From Oscillospiraceae bacterium (GTDB lineage: Bacteria > Bacillota > Clostridia > Oscillospirales > Ruminococcaceae): DNA of 40,033 nucleotides. This document shows, in pieces, positions 31,324 to 39,590 of the stretch. The stretch spans positions 1 to 40,033 of the forward strand of contig WRLV01000011.1 in NCBI GenBank assembly GCA_009777445.1, read 5' to 3'. The notes beneath the pieces were generated by a model, which saw only the letters and a list, made by a program, of their open reading frames with translations, searched no databases and had not been told where the DNA came from. A program made the translations under genes and the position numbers. Position 1 is the stretch's first letter; the number at the start of each line of letters is the position of its first letter.

Positions 31324-32415
31324 ATGGAAAAAATAACTAAGGTTCAGGACTTTATTGATGCTTTATATAAAAGCTATACAAATTATAAGACCTATTGGAA
31401 CTATGAGGACGGTTGTGTTCTCACGGGGTTTGTTCAGTTGTTTGACGTTACTCAAGATAAAAAGTATATCGAATATGTGGTTAACTATCTTGAAAAGGTA
31501 ATACTCGATGACGGAACAATCACTAACTATGAAACCGGCGCGAATAATATTGACGGTTTCAACTGCGGCAAAGTTTTATATCGCGCTTATGACTATACTA
31601 AAGACGAAAAATTCAAAAACGCCATTGAGTTCTTGATTAAAAATTTAAGGCAGCACCCGCGCACTAAAACCGAGAACTTCTGGCATAAGGGGATTTATCC
31701 TAATCAAGTTTGGTTAGACGGGCTTTATATGGCGCAACCGTTTTATGCGGAATATGAAACGCGTTACAACAACAAAGAAAATTATGCAGACATAGCAAAA
31801 CAATTCCAAAACGTCAAAATGCTTATGCGCGACTCTAAAACCGGGCTTTATTATCACGGTTATGACGAAGCAAGAAAGATGTTTTGGGCAGACAAACAAA
31901 CAGGGCTTTCACCCAATTTCTGGTTGCGTTCAATCGGTTGGTTTTTCATGGCACTTGTGGACACAATTGATGCCATTTCAGAACAAGTCTATGAACATCG
32001 TCGCGTGCTTATTGATATTTTCAGAGAGCTTGCAGATGCGATTTTGGCGCAACAAGACTCCAAAACAAAACTCTTCTATCAAGTTATTGACCACCCCAAC
32101 GCTGAGGGTAACTACACCGAAACATCGGGTTCGTCAATGGTCGCTTACGCGCTTATGAAGGGCGTTCGTTTGGGCGTTTTAAACAGAGAAAAATACTTAG
32201 ACAAAGGGGTAGAAGTATTTGACGGGATTGTTGAGCACAAGTTGAATGACGGGATTCTCTCCGACATTTGCTGTGTGGCAGGGTTAGGCCCCGAAAACAA
32301 CCCTACACGCAACGGCTCAGTTGAATACTACATCTCTGAAACCAAAGCAAACAACGACGCTAAAGGCGCGGGGCCGTTTATGATGGCATATGCGCAAAGA
32401 CTAATGTTAATATAA
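31324..32415 (+). CDS. GH105 unsaturated rhamnogalacturonyl/galacturonyl hydrolase
   Basis: 363 residues with no signal peptide, so cytoplasmic. An (alpha/alpha)6 barrel like YteR/YesR: NNIDGFNCGKVLYRAYDYT, then NQVWLDGLYMAQPFYAEYE with Asp 132 at the position of the YteR catalytic Asp, FWLRSIGWFFMALVDTID and ETSGSSMVAYALMKGVRLG. It removes 4,5-unsaturated galacturonate from the end of oligosaccharides made by pectin or rhamnogalacturonan lyases. It sits between the binding protein and permease genes, inside the transporter operon. Confidence 0.92.
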   Translation: MEKITKVQDFIDALYKSYTNYKTYWNYEDGCVLTGFVQLFDVTQDKKYIEYVVNYLEKVILDDGTITNYETGANNIDGFNCGKVLYRAYDYTKDEKFKNAIEFLIKNLRQHPRTKTENFWHKGIYPNQVWLDGLYMAQPFYAEYETRYNNKENYADIAKQFQNVKMLMRDSKTGLYYHGYDEARKMFWADKQTGLSPNFWLRSIGWFFMALVDTIDAISEQVYEHRRVLIDIFRELADAILAQQDSKTKLFYQVIDHPNAEGNYTETSGSSMVAYALMKGVRLGVLNREKYLDKGVEVFDGIVEHKLNDGILSDICCVAGLGPENNPTRNGSVEYYISETKANNDAKGAGPFMMAYAQRLMLI

Positions 32416-32434
32416 AGAAGTATAGGGGGTTATT

Positions 32435-33370
32435 ATGTCAAGTTTTAGTAACAACGCCGGCGTATATGGGCAAACCGGATTTTTAGCGTTTTGCAAAAGA
32501 AACTACGGTTTTATGTTCATTCTTCTCTGGTTTGTCGGATTTTTGATTTTCAGGCTATACCCATTCGCTTCCTCTCTTTATTACAGCTTTACCGACTTTA
32601 ACCTACTGCGCCACATGACCTCAACACATAATGCGGTCGGTTTTGACAACTATGCTTTTGTCTTCACAGATGACATTCCGCTCAGGTCTTTGGGAATTAC
32701 TTTCATGTATTCTTTTGTCACTGTTCCCTTGAAGCTGATTGTTTCTCTGTTTGTTGCCTACATACTGAACTACAAACTTAAAGGGGTTAACCTTTTCAGA
32801 ACCGCTTATTACATTCCGTCAATTCTCGGCGGCTCTATTGCCATAGCGGTATTGTGGAAAGCGATGTTCAGCAACGAGGGCGTAATTAACACCATTATGG
32901 GTGCTGTCGGGCTGGCCCCATACAACTGGCTCGGTGAGTCGGACACGGCGGTGTTTATTATCTCCGCGCTGAGAATTTGGCAGTTCGGTTCGGCAATGGT
33001 ATTGTTCTTAGCGGCACTTAAAGGGGTTTCTCTTGACCTCTATGAGGCGGCAACCATAGACGGCGCTTCAAAAGTGAGACAGTTTTTCAGCATCACCGTT
33101 CCTTTGATTACCCCGATTATATTCTACAACCTTATCACACAAGTCGTTCAGGCGTTTCAAGAGTTTAACGGCCCGTTCATTATTACAAACGGTGGTCCGG
33201 ACGGGGCGACTACGCTAATCGCATTGCTAATCTATAACAACGCATTCAGGCAGTATGACATGGGTATGGCGAGCGCGATGGCGTGGGTATTGTTCTTGAT
33301 TGTGGCAATATTGAGTATAGTTGCATTTGTAAGCCAGAAAAAATGGGTTTACTATGATGATGTTAAGTAA
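32435..33370 (+). CDS. ABC sugar transporter permease (MalF/UgpA type)
   Basis: 311 residues, strong GGGGG ribosome binding site, six membrane helices. The EAA loop for contact with the ATPase is LYEAATIDGASKVRQFFSITVPLITP (about 205-230). RTAYYIPSILGGSIAIAVLW is the typical helix 3 segment. Works with the next gene as a heterodimer. Confidence 0.93.
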   Translation: MSSFSNNAGVYGQTGFLAFCKRNYGFMFILLWFVGFLIFRLYPFASSLYYSFTDFNLLRHMTSTHNAVGFDNYAFVFTDDIPLRSLGITFMYSFVTVPLKLIVSLFVAYILNYKLKGVNLFRTAYYIPSILGGSIAIAVLWKAMFSNEGVINTIMGAVGLAPYNWLGESDTAVFIISALRIWQFGSAMVLFLAALKGVSLDLYEAATIDGASKVRQFFSITVPLITPIIFYNLITQVVQAFQEFNGPFIITNGGPDGATTLIALLIYNNAFRQYDMGMASAMAWVLFLIVAILSIVAFVSQKKWVYYDDVK

Positions 33371-33385
33371 GGGGGGCGAGAAAGA

Positions 33386-34255
33386 ATGGTAGAAAGTTAT
33401 AAGGCGTCACAAAAAATCGCAACTGTCATCAAATATATCGTGCTTATTATCGTTGGCATCATCATGATATACCCACTGTTGTGGATGATAGGCGCGACAT
33501 TTATGAGCAACGCAGAAATTTACGGCTCAATTTCACCCATTCCGATGAATTGGGATTTTAGCGGATGGGCAAAAGCAGCCACCACCACATTAGGCGGAAG
33601 CATTAACATTTGGCAAGCAATGATTAACACCTATTTAATCGTAATTCCTAAGGTTATTTTCACTATCATTTCCAGCACAATTGTAGCCTATGGGTTCGGA
33701 AGATTTGAGTTCGTCGGCAAAAAAGTCTTCTTCGCAATCATGGTGTCAACATTGTTCTTACCGCAGGTAGTAATGAACGTTCCCCAATTCATCATGTATA
33801 ATTCTTGGGGTTGGGTTAACTCACCGCTTTACCTTCCGCTTATCGCGTCAACGCTGTTCGCGACAGAGTCATACTTCGTATTCATGTTAGTGCAATTTTT
33901 GCGCTCTGTTCCGCGCGAACTTGACGAAGCGGCTAAGATTGACGGCTGTAACGCTTTTCAGATTTTAGTTATTATTATCTGTCCTATGTTAAAGCCGGCA
34001 ATGGTTAGCGCAGGGTTGTTCCAGTTCATGTGGTCGTCAAACGACTTCTTAGGGCCGTTGCTTTATGTTACGTCACCCGAGAGATATCCGGCGGCAATAT
34101 TCGTAAGAAGTGCGGTGGGTGACTCGGGGGCCACCGTTGAATGGAACTTAGTTCTCGCTTTGTCGCTCATTTCAATTCTCCCGTCGCTCATTGTTTTCTT
34201 CTTGGCGCAAAGACAATTCGTTGAGGGGATTTCAGCGGGCAGTGTTAAGGGTTAG
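33386..34255 (+). CDS. ABC sugar transporter permease (MalG type)
   Basis: 289 residues, six membrane helices. EAA loop LDEAAKIDGCNAFQILVIIICPMLKPA (about 179-205). It ends LAQRQFVEGISAGSVKG, the usual carbohydrate permease C-terminus. Its stop codon lies inside the first unit of the GGGTTAGGTTA repeat at 34249-34277. Confidence 0.93.
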   Translation: MVESYKASQKIATVIKYIVLIIVGIIMIYPLLWMIGATFMSNAEIYGSISPIPMNWDFSGWAKAATTTLGGSINIWQAMINTYLIVIPKVIFTIISSTIVAYGFGRFEFVGKKVFFAIMVSTLFLPQVVMNVPQFIMYNSWGWVNSPLYLPLIASTLFATESYFVFMLVQFLRSVPRELDEAAKIDGCNAFQILVIIICPMLKPAMVSAGLFQFMWSSNDFLGPLLYVTSPERYPAAIFVRSAVGDSGATVEWNLVLALSLISILPSLIVFFLAQRQFVEGISAGSVKG

Positions 34256-34277
34256 GTTAGGGTTAGGTTAGGGTTAG
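34249..34277 (+). repeat. GGGTTAGGTTA tandem repeat at the permease stop codon
   Basis: Two full 11-base units and a partial third (GGGTTAG). The first covers the last two codons and the stop of the permease gene. It resembles telomere DNA only by chance of composition. Confidence 0.8.
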
Positions 34278-34303
34278 ATTTTTTAAAACAATTAAAAAAG
34301 CGT

Positions 34304-34327
34304 GGGGCGACGAGACACCGTCGCCCC
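34304..34327. repeat. GGGGCGACG palindromic intergenic repeat
   Basis: GGGGCGACG-AGACAC-CGTCGCCCC, a perfect 9-bp stem between the permease and GH28 genes. Could act as an attenuator or mRNA processing site, or be a dispersed repeat like those at 580-599 and 21079-21098. Confidence 0.65.
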
Positions 34328-34355
34328 TATGTCATAAACAGAAAGGACATGGAAA

Positions 34356-35915
34356 ATGAAGCCGAAACTTATAAAAAAAGGTTGTCGTTTCGCCGTGATT
34401 AAAATGGACGATGGCGGACATTACAACACAAAAAAGGAATATGAAATTTCAATCCGCGAAACTAAGGTTGTGTCGGAGCCGCGCCGATTTAAAACAAACA
34501 AATCAATTGTTCCCATATTCACGCTTAAACCCGGCACTGACTATACGGTTTATATAGAAGAGCATGAACTTAGCTTTAGAACCGACAAAGAATTCGTTAC
34601 CTTGTGCGTTCGCGACTTTGGGGCGAAAGGCAACGGCGTTCAAGACGACACGGTTTACATTCAGGCTGCCATAATGGCATGTCCTCCAAAGAGCCGTGTT
34701 TTAATACCCCCCGGTGACTATCTCGTGACAAATCTTTTTTTAATGAGTAATGTCAAAATCGAAATTTTAAAAGGCGCGCGGTTGATTATGAACACCGAGC
34801 GGTATGCCCATGCTGTCTTACCCGGCATAATTGAAAGTTATGACGGCTTAAGCGAATATAATCTCGGAACGTGGGAAGGCAACCCACTTTCAAAATTCGC
34901 CTCTTGCATAAACGCGCTGAATGTTTCAAACGTTGAAATTTATGGCGAGGGCGAAATTTTCGGCAACGCCTCTGACGAAAACTGGTGGCACGATGCTAAA
35001 GTGAAAAGAGGGGCGTGGCGACCGCGATTGTTTTTCACCAACGCTTCAAGCGACATAAGTGTTATCGGGCTAACCTTCAAAAACAGCCCAAGTTGGAACA
35101 TCCACCCTTATTTTTCAAAAAATCTTGAGTTTATCGCGCTGAACATCATAAACCCCGCTGACTCTCCCAACACCGATGGAATTGATGTTGAGTGCTGTAA
35201 AAACGTTCACATAATCGGCGTGCACTTTGACGTGGGCGACGACTGTATCGCGCTTAAATCCTGCAAAATTTATATGGCTGAAAAGTATAAACGAACCTGT
35301 GAAAATATATATATCGCGAACTGTCTTATGGAAAGCGGTCACGGCGCGCTTACTGTCGGCTCTGAGATGGCGGGCGGCGTTAAGGGCGTGATTGTGTCGC
35401 ACTGCTTTTTCCTTAACACTGACAGGGGGTTAAGGGTAAAAACGCGGCGTGGGCGTGGGCGGTTGTCGATTTTAGATGATATTACCTTTTCGTGTATCAC
35501 GATGGACAATGTGCAGACACCATTTGCGGTTAACAGCTTTTATTTCTGTGACCCCGACGGAAAAAGCGACTATGTTCAAAACACAGAGCCGCTGCCCATT
35601 GACCACCGCACGCCGCAAATCAAAACTCTTGTAATTGAAGATGTCGTCTGCGAAAATGCGCATATCGCGGCAGCTTATTTCACAGGGTTGCCCGAAAGAA
35701 AAATCGAGCAAATAATAATGAGAAATGTGAGAATAAAATTCGCCGACGATGCAAAAACCGGTGAAGCTGAAATGCGCTGTAACATTCCACCCATGTCAAA
35801 ACACGGCATTTATGCTTGTAATGTCAACCGCCTCTTGCTTGAAAATGTCGTGATTGAAAACCACGAAGGCGATGACTTAGTTGTTGAAAATGTTAACGAG
35901 GTTGAAAGGGGGTAA
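34356..35915 (+). CDS. GH28 polygalacturonase-family hydrolase
   Basis: 519 residues with no signal peptide, so intracellular. An N-terminal beta domain of ~75 residues (probably Fn3-like) precedes DFGAKGNGVQDDTVYIQAAI, the start of the right-handed beta helix. All GH28 catalytic motifs are visible: NTDG (272-275), GDDC (294-297), GHG (328-330) and RGLRVKT (357-363). It hydrolyses alpha-1,4-galacturonide bonds, most likely an exo-type enzyme that trims imported oligogalacturonides to galacturonate for UxaC. Confidence 0.93.
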   Translation: MKPKLIKKGCRFAVIKMDDGGHYNTKKEYEISIRETKVVSEPRRFKTNKSIVPIFTLKPGTDYTVYIEEHELSFRTDKEFVTLCVRDFGAKGNGVQDDTVYIQAAIMACPPKSRVLIPPGDYLVTNLFLMSNVKIEILKGARLIMNTERYAHAVLPGIIESYDGLSEYNLGTWEGNPLSKFASCINALNVSNVEIYGEGEIFGNASDENWWHDAKVKRGAWRPRLFFTNASSDISVIGLTFKNSPSWNIHPYFSKNLEFIALNIINPADSPNTDGIDVECCKNVHIIGVHFDVGDDCIALKSCKIYMAEKYKRTCENIYIANCLMESGHGALTVGSEMAGGVKGVIVSHCFFLNTDRGLRVKTRRGRGRLSILDDITFSCITMDNVQTPFAVNSFYFCDPDGKSDYVQNTEPLPIDHRTPQIKTLVIEDVVCENAHIAAAYFTGLPERKIEQIIMRNVRIKFADDAKTGEAEMRCNIPPMSKHGIYACNVNRLLLENVVIENHEGDDLVVENVNEVERG

Positions 35916-35920
35916 GAGCT

Positions 35921-36709
35921 ATGCTCAATATAGGACTACGGCTTCATGACGGTGAGAAATTACCTCTTAGTGAACTTTTGCCGTTGGTACGGCAAAAAGG
36001 GTTTAAGTGCGCGCATTTGGCGTTATCGAAATCTATTTCGGAGTACAGCGTGGCGAATGATGCGCTGACTCCCGGTTATGCCATGCATTTAAAAGAATTA
36101 TTTTCGCAAAATAATATTGATGTCGCGATTTTGGGTTGCTATCTCAACCTCTCATCTGAAACGGTTGACATTGAGCGTTATTTGGCGCATATTCGCATAG
36201 CATCAATTATGAAAGTCGGCATGGTGGGGAGCGAAACGCCCGGTGACGGCGGCTATGACACCCTTATAAAAAACCTTAAAACAGTGCTGAGTTATGCCGA
36301 AAAACTCGGGGTTATGTTTGCCGTTGAGCCTGTCGCGAAAGACGTTATGAGTACCCCGAAACTAACAAGGAAAGTGTTAGACGAAATAAACTCACCTAAT
36401 TTAGGGGTTATTTTCGACCCGGTTAACCTCTTGTCAATTGACAATTTCCACGAGCGTGAAAATATTCATAAAGAAGCCATTGAGCTTTTGGGGAATGACA
36501 TTATGGCGGTTCATATAAAGGATTTTGTCAAGGTTGATAACAAACTTGAATCGGTTGCGGCAGGTGACGGCGAGATGGATTATCGCAAAATTTTAAGCTA
36601 TCTCAAAAAAAGCAAGCCGTTTATCCACGCGACACTCGAAAACACCAACCCCGACAACGCCGTGAAGGCAAAAGAGTATATCGAAAGGCAGTTGGCAGAA
36701 GCCAATTAA
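35921..36709 (+). CDS. xylose-isomerase-like TIM barrel protein (sugar phosphate isomerase/epimerase family)
   Basis: 262 residues, AAAGGGGG site. Typical AP endonuclease 2/xylose isomerase barrel: IGLRLHDGEKLPLSELLPLVRQKGFKCAHLAL, MFAVEPV, LGVIFDPVNLL and IMAVHIKDF, with metal ligands Glu/Asp/His in the last three. Probably an epimerase or isomerase acting on a pectin-derived sugar; the exact reaction cannot be told. Confidence 0.82.
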   Translation: MLNIGLRLHDGEKLPLSELLPLVRQKGFKCAHLALSKSISEYSVANDALTPGYAMHLKELFSQNNIDVAILGCYLNLSSETVDIERYLAHIRIASIMKVGMVGSETPGDGGYDTLIKNLKTVLSYAEKLGVMFAVEPVAKDVMSTPKLTRKVLDEINSPNLGVIFDPVNLLSIDNFHERENIHKEAIELLGNDIMAVHIKDFVKVDNKLESVAAGDGEMDYRKILSYLKKSKPFIHATLENTNPDNAVKAKEYIERQLAEAN

Positions 36710-36717
36710 TTAAAAAA

Positions 36718-37449
36718 ATGAGTTTTTTCAGTATTGACAATCCCGTTTTTCGGGCTATATCGCGAGTCGGCGACTTTTTTATATTGTCGTTTTTGGTTCT
36801 CATCACCGGCATTCCGCTCATCACATTGGGGGCATCTTTGACTGCCCTCTTTGATGTCTGCATAAAAATATTGCGAAAGCGAGACGAAAACATCTTTAAA
36901 GACTTTTTCAAGTCCTTTAAAAGCAACTTCAAACAAGCAACCCTTATATGGGTGCCGATGGCTGTGGTGGGAGTCGTTTTGTTTGTGGGGCTTTGGTTTT
37001 GGGATATGCGCATTGAAATAGACGGCGACTTTTCGTCACGTGTGTTTTACGCGCTTAACGTTGGCTTTTTGTTAGTCTGGACGGCAATTATACACTATGT
37101 TTTCGCGGTTCAGGCGGTGTTCGAGAATACGGTGAAAGCCACTGTCAAAACAGCATTTTTAATGTCGCTGAAACATTTCCCAAACACAATTATCCTGTTG
37201 GCTTGCACAGCCGCATTGATTTATGGGTGCATGATTTCCCCTGTTGTTATTGCGTTTTTGCTGTTTGTCGGGGTTGGTCTGTTCGGTATGATTTATTCTG
37301 TGCGCCTTCTCGTTGTTTTCAGAAAACATAACGATGCCCTCGCCCCTGCCGATGACGACGGCAATAACGAGCCAATCCTGCAACTAATCAAAAACAAGAA
37401 GGAAAAGGGCGAGCGCCCCGACTACGGAAAGTCTAAGGTAATCAAATGA
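36718..37449 (+). CDS. DUF624 (YesL-like) membrane protein
   Basis: 243 residues, about five membrane helices, with the family start FFSIDNPVFRAISRVGDFFILSFLVLITGIPLITLGAS. YesL-type proteins lie in rhamnogalacturonan and other glycan ABC-import clusters of Bacillus and Clostridia; role unknown. The ribosome binding site is poor (only A-rich), so translation may rely on coupling with the previous gene 8 bases upstream. The C-terminal cytoplasmic tail is long and charged. Confidence 0.85.
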   Translation: MSFFSIDNPVFRAISRVGDFFILSFLVLITGIPLITLGASLTALFDVCIKILRKRDENIFKDFFKSFKSNFKQATLIWVPMAVVGVVLFVGLWFWDMRIEIDGDFSSRVFYALNVGFLLVWTAIIHYVFAVQAVFENTVKATVKTAFLMSLKHFPNTIILLACTAALIYGCMISPVVIAFLLFVGVGLFGMIYSVRLLVVFRKHNDALAPADDDGNNEPILQLIKNKKEKGERPDYGKSKVIK

Positions 37450-37688
37450 ATTTTTCTAAATCCATAACGATAAATCTTCACGGTATGCTTTCGGCTGCGG
37501 CGCGAAAACGGCTGTTGAGAGAAATTGAAAAAGCCCCACCCGGCATGGAAAAAATCGTGGTAATCCACGGCTGCAACAGCGGAACGGTATTACGCGATAT
37601 GGTGCGCTCAATAAAATCAAAACGAATCTTAGAAATAACCCCAACTTTCTCAAACGACGGGGAAACTACGATTTATTTGAGGGGTTGA
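37446..37688 (+). CDS. small Smr-domain-like protein
   Basis: 80 residues, with an ATGA overlap with the DUF624 stop. ITINLHGMLSAAARKRLLREIE resembles the 'leucine-aspartate-leucine-histidine-glycine' start of Smr domains. VVIHGCNSGTVLRDMVRSI fits their 'histidine-glycine-x-glycine/serine ... leucine-arginine' nucleic-acid-binding loop, and it ends TTIYLRG. A stand-alone Smr domain, possibly an RNA/DNA endonuclease. The co-transcription is with a sugar locus but the next gene is an RNA methyltransferase. Confidence 0.7.
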   Translation: MNFSKSITINLHGMLSAAARKRLLREIEKAPPGMEKIVVIHGCNSGTVLRDMVRSIKSKRILEITPTFSNDGETTIYLRG

Positions 37689-37691
37689 AAA

Positions 37692-38807
37692 ATGACTTTT
37701 AGATTTACCGCGCCCTGCCATTTTGGGCTTGAGAAAACGCTTTCGTTTGAGGTTAAACGCGCCGGCGGAAAAGAGTTGGAAATAATCGATGGAAGGGTTA
37801 ATTTCAGCGGTGATGAGCGTGTCTTGGCTATGGCTAACATTTCTTGCTCTGTTGCAGAGAGAATCGGGATTGTGTTGGCTGAATTTAACGCAAAAACTTT
37901 TGACGATGTTTTTGACAATATTAAGAATGCCGAAAGCACCGCGCTCATCGAAAAAGACGGGCGTTTCCCCGTGGTGAAGGGGCAGTCTGTAAAATCGGCG
38001 TTAAGTAGCATACCCGCTCTTCAGCGAACGGTAAAAAAAGCACTCGTCCATGCTTTGGAAAAGCGGTATAAAACGCGGCTTTGTGAGACGGGGGCTTTGT
38101 TTCCTGTACGCTTTTTTCTGTTTAAAGACAAAATGAGCGTTTATCTTGACACTACCGGCGACGGGCTTCACAAACGCGGTTATCGCGCCAATTCGGGCGG
38201 CGCACCGCTTAAAGAAACCCTCGCGGCGGGAATATGTGACATTGCCGGTGTCAGAAGTGATAGCATTGTAACCGACCCTTTTTGCGGAAGCGGCACAATT
38301 TTAATCGAGGCGGCGTTTAAGGCACTTGACATTCCACCCGGAATTAATCGCCGATTTGTTGCCGAAAACTGGAAAGCCATTCCCAAAAGAATTTGGGAAG
38401 ATGTGAGGGAATGTCTCAGAGCTAACATTAAAGAAAGCAATTTTCATGCCTTTGGCTTTGACAGCGAACCCGAAATGGTGGCACTTGCGACTGAAAATAT
38501 AAGAAAAGTTAAAATCCCTGCGCTGCTGAAACACATCAGTGTCGAGCGGCGGGACATCGCTGATTTTAAATATGAGTGCGAAAACATGAAACTTATAACG
38601 AATCCGCCATATGCCGAGAGAATGTTAAACGAGACTCAAGCCGCCGCGATTTATCAAAGTATGGGGCAAACACTTTTTCCAAAAGGCAATAACGAGATTT
38701 ACGTTATAAACTCAAACGCTGACTTTGAACATTATTTAGGGCAAAAAGCAACCAAAAATCGAAAGCTTTATAACGGAATGTTAATGTGCAGATTGTATCA
38801 ATTTTGA
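37692..38807 (+). CDS. RlmL/YpsC-type class I SAM-dependent RNA methyltransferase
   Basis: 371 residues. Residues ~1-155 are the THUMP-containing N-terminal domain (FRFTAPCHFGLEKTLSFEVKRAG). GDGLHKRGYRANSGGAPLKETLAAGI precedes the SAM-binding motif DPFCGSGTILIEAA (195-208). The catalytic NPPY is at 304-307 in TNPPYAER. The family makes N2-methylguanosine in 23S rRNA (G2445 in E. coli). Three bases after the Smr-like gene. Confidence 0.92.
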   Translation: MTFRFTAPCHFGLEKTLSFEVKRAGGKELEIIDGRVNFSGDERVLAMANISCSVAERIGIVLAEFNAKTFDDVFDNIKNAESTALIEKDGRFPVVKGQSVKSALSSIPALQRTVKKALVHALEKRYKTRLCETGALFPVRFFLFKDKMSVYLDTTGDGLHKRGYRANSGGAPLKETLAAGICDIAGVRSDSIVTDPFCGSGTILIEAAFKALDIPPGINRRFVAENWKAIPKRIWEDVRECLRANIKESNFHAFGFDSEPEMVALATENIRKVKIPALLKHISVERRDIADFKYECENMKLITNPPYAERMLNETQAAAIYQSMGQTLFPKGNNEIYVINSNADFEHYLGQKATKNRKLYNGMLMCRLYQF

Positions 38808-38924
38808 CAATTTTGCCAACTGTTTACACGTATTTTGTCGGCTTTTATTCTTAGACTATTAGTGACGGTTGTCTGTCTTTTTGTTTTTGACTGCCGTCAA
38901 TTGTCACCGAAAAAGGGGAATTTT

Positions 38925-39206
38925 ATGTCGAATTTAAAAAAAATTCTGCCGCTTAACGCTATGAGCGAATTGCCTGAGCCTAATGCTGATGCTAAAAGTA
39001 TAACTGCACTGAAAAAATCAGGCGGTAAAATTGTCGGCTATCAGCTTGAAGATGGCAGCTTAGTGAACAAAAGCGATGCGGTTAACCTTGCCAGACAGGG
39101 CGGGATAAAAGGTGTGGGCATTGCCAAAAATAAGGGGACAGAATATCTTAAGTCTTTGCCCGACGAAAATGACAAAAATAATTTAAGCAATTTGCCAACG
39201 ATGTAA
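38925..39206 (+). CDS. DUF3892 family small protein
   Basis: 93 residues from ATG 38925 after AAAAAGGGG; the longer open frame from 38835 has no ribosome binding site. The sequence ITALKKSGGKIVGYQLEDGSLVNKSDAVNLARQGGIKGVGIAKNKGTEYLKSLPD is the full DUF3892 domain, ending ENDKNNLSNLPTM. Function unknown; common as a free-standing gene in Clostridia. The stop is followed within three bases by a TTGACAATTG-type repeat. Confidence 0.85.
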   Translation: MSNLKKILPLNAMSELPEPNADAKSITALKKSGGKIVGYQLEDGSLVNKSDAVNLARQGGIKGVGIAKNKGTEYLKSLPDENDKNNLSNLPTM

Positions 39207-39208
39207 AC

Positions 39209-39240
39209 AGTTGACAATTGACAGTTGAGAGTTGACAGTT
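39209..39240 (+). repeat. second copy of the 32-base TTGACAATTGACAG repeat
   Basis: Identical to 25895-25926, and likewise begins right at a gene stop. Followed by TCGCC-GT-TGGCGA (about 39247-39258), a small hairpin. Confidence 0.75.
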
Positions 39241-39283
39241 GTGGTGTCGCCGTTGGCGATGGATTTAAAATTATGAAGAAATG

Positions 39284-39320
39284 CACTGCCCGGCACTTGT
39301 TTGTGTTGGGCGGTGTTTTT
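39284..39320 (+). terminator. intrinsic terminator after the DUF3892 gene
   Basis: CACTGCCC (39284-39291) pairs with GGGCGGTG (39308-39315), one G-U pair, followed by TTTTT. The stem and loop resemble the hairpin after tRNA-Ser. Confidence 0.75.
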
Positions 39321-39412
39321 GTTTCAAAAATAAATTAAAATCCTGTCCCAAAATGTCCGTTTTGTTGTGTTATAGTAGTTATATGATTTAATGGAGAAAG
39401 GAGATGATTGAA

Positions 39413-39484
39413 ATGAGAACTAAAAATCAACTGTCAACCGGTTTTAAACTTATCGGTAATGACACTGAATTATTGTTGCTTTAA
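39413..39484 (+). CDS. possible 23-residue peptide
   Basis: ATG with GGAGAAAGGAG in front (plus an overlapping 6-codon frame beginning ATGGAGAAAG), coding MRTKNQLSTGFK and ending in four leucines. No family recognised. The strong ribosome binding site is the only argument for it, and no convincing promoter is seen. It could be a leader peptide or a remnant. Confidence 0.3.
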   Translation: MRTKNQLSTGFKLIGNDTELLLL

Positions 39485-39523
39485 AAAAGACCCAAAAGAC
39501 CCCAAAAGACCCGGAAATATACC

Positions 39524-39552
39524 TTGCATGTTCCAAGAAAGTATGTTATGAT
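39524..39552 (+). promoter_or_regulatory. promoter of the gene at the right edge
   Basis: TTGCAT (39524-39529), 17-base spacer, TATGAT (39547-39552), 38 bases before the ATG at 39591. It is preceded by a short direct repeat, GACCCAAAAGACCCCAAAAGACC (39489-39511, units of GACCC-AAAA). Confidence 0.55.
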
Positions 39553-39590
39553 GTTAGTATTAAAATTTTTAAAGAAAGAGGAAATCAAAA

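Noticed and set aside
34249-34277. Telomere-like sequence (TTAGGG)
   Set aside because: The unit is an 11-mer GGGTTAGGTTA of under three copies inside a bacterial gene end; no chromosome end or protelomerase context.
21155-37449. Prophage or conjugative element carrying the pectin genes
   Set aside because: No integrase, transposase, att repeats or phage genes flank it; tRNA-Ser is nearby but no duplicated tRNA 3' end was seen in the window.
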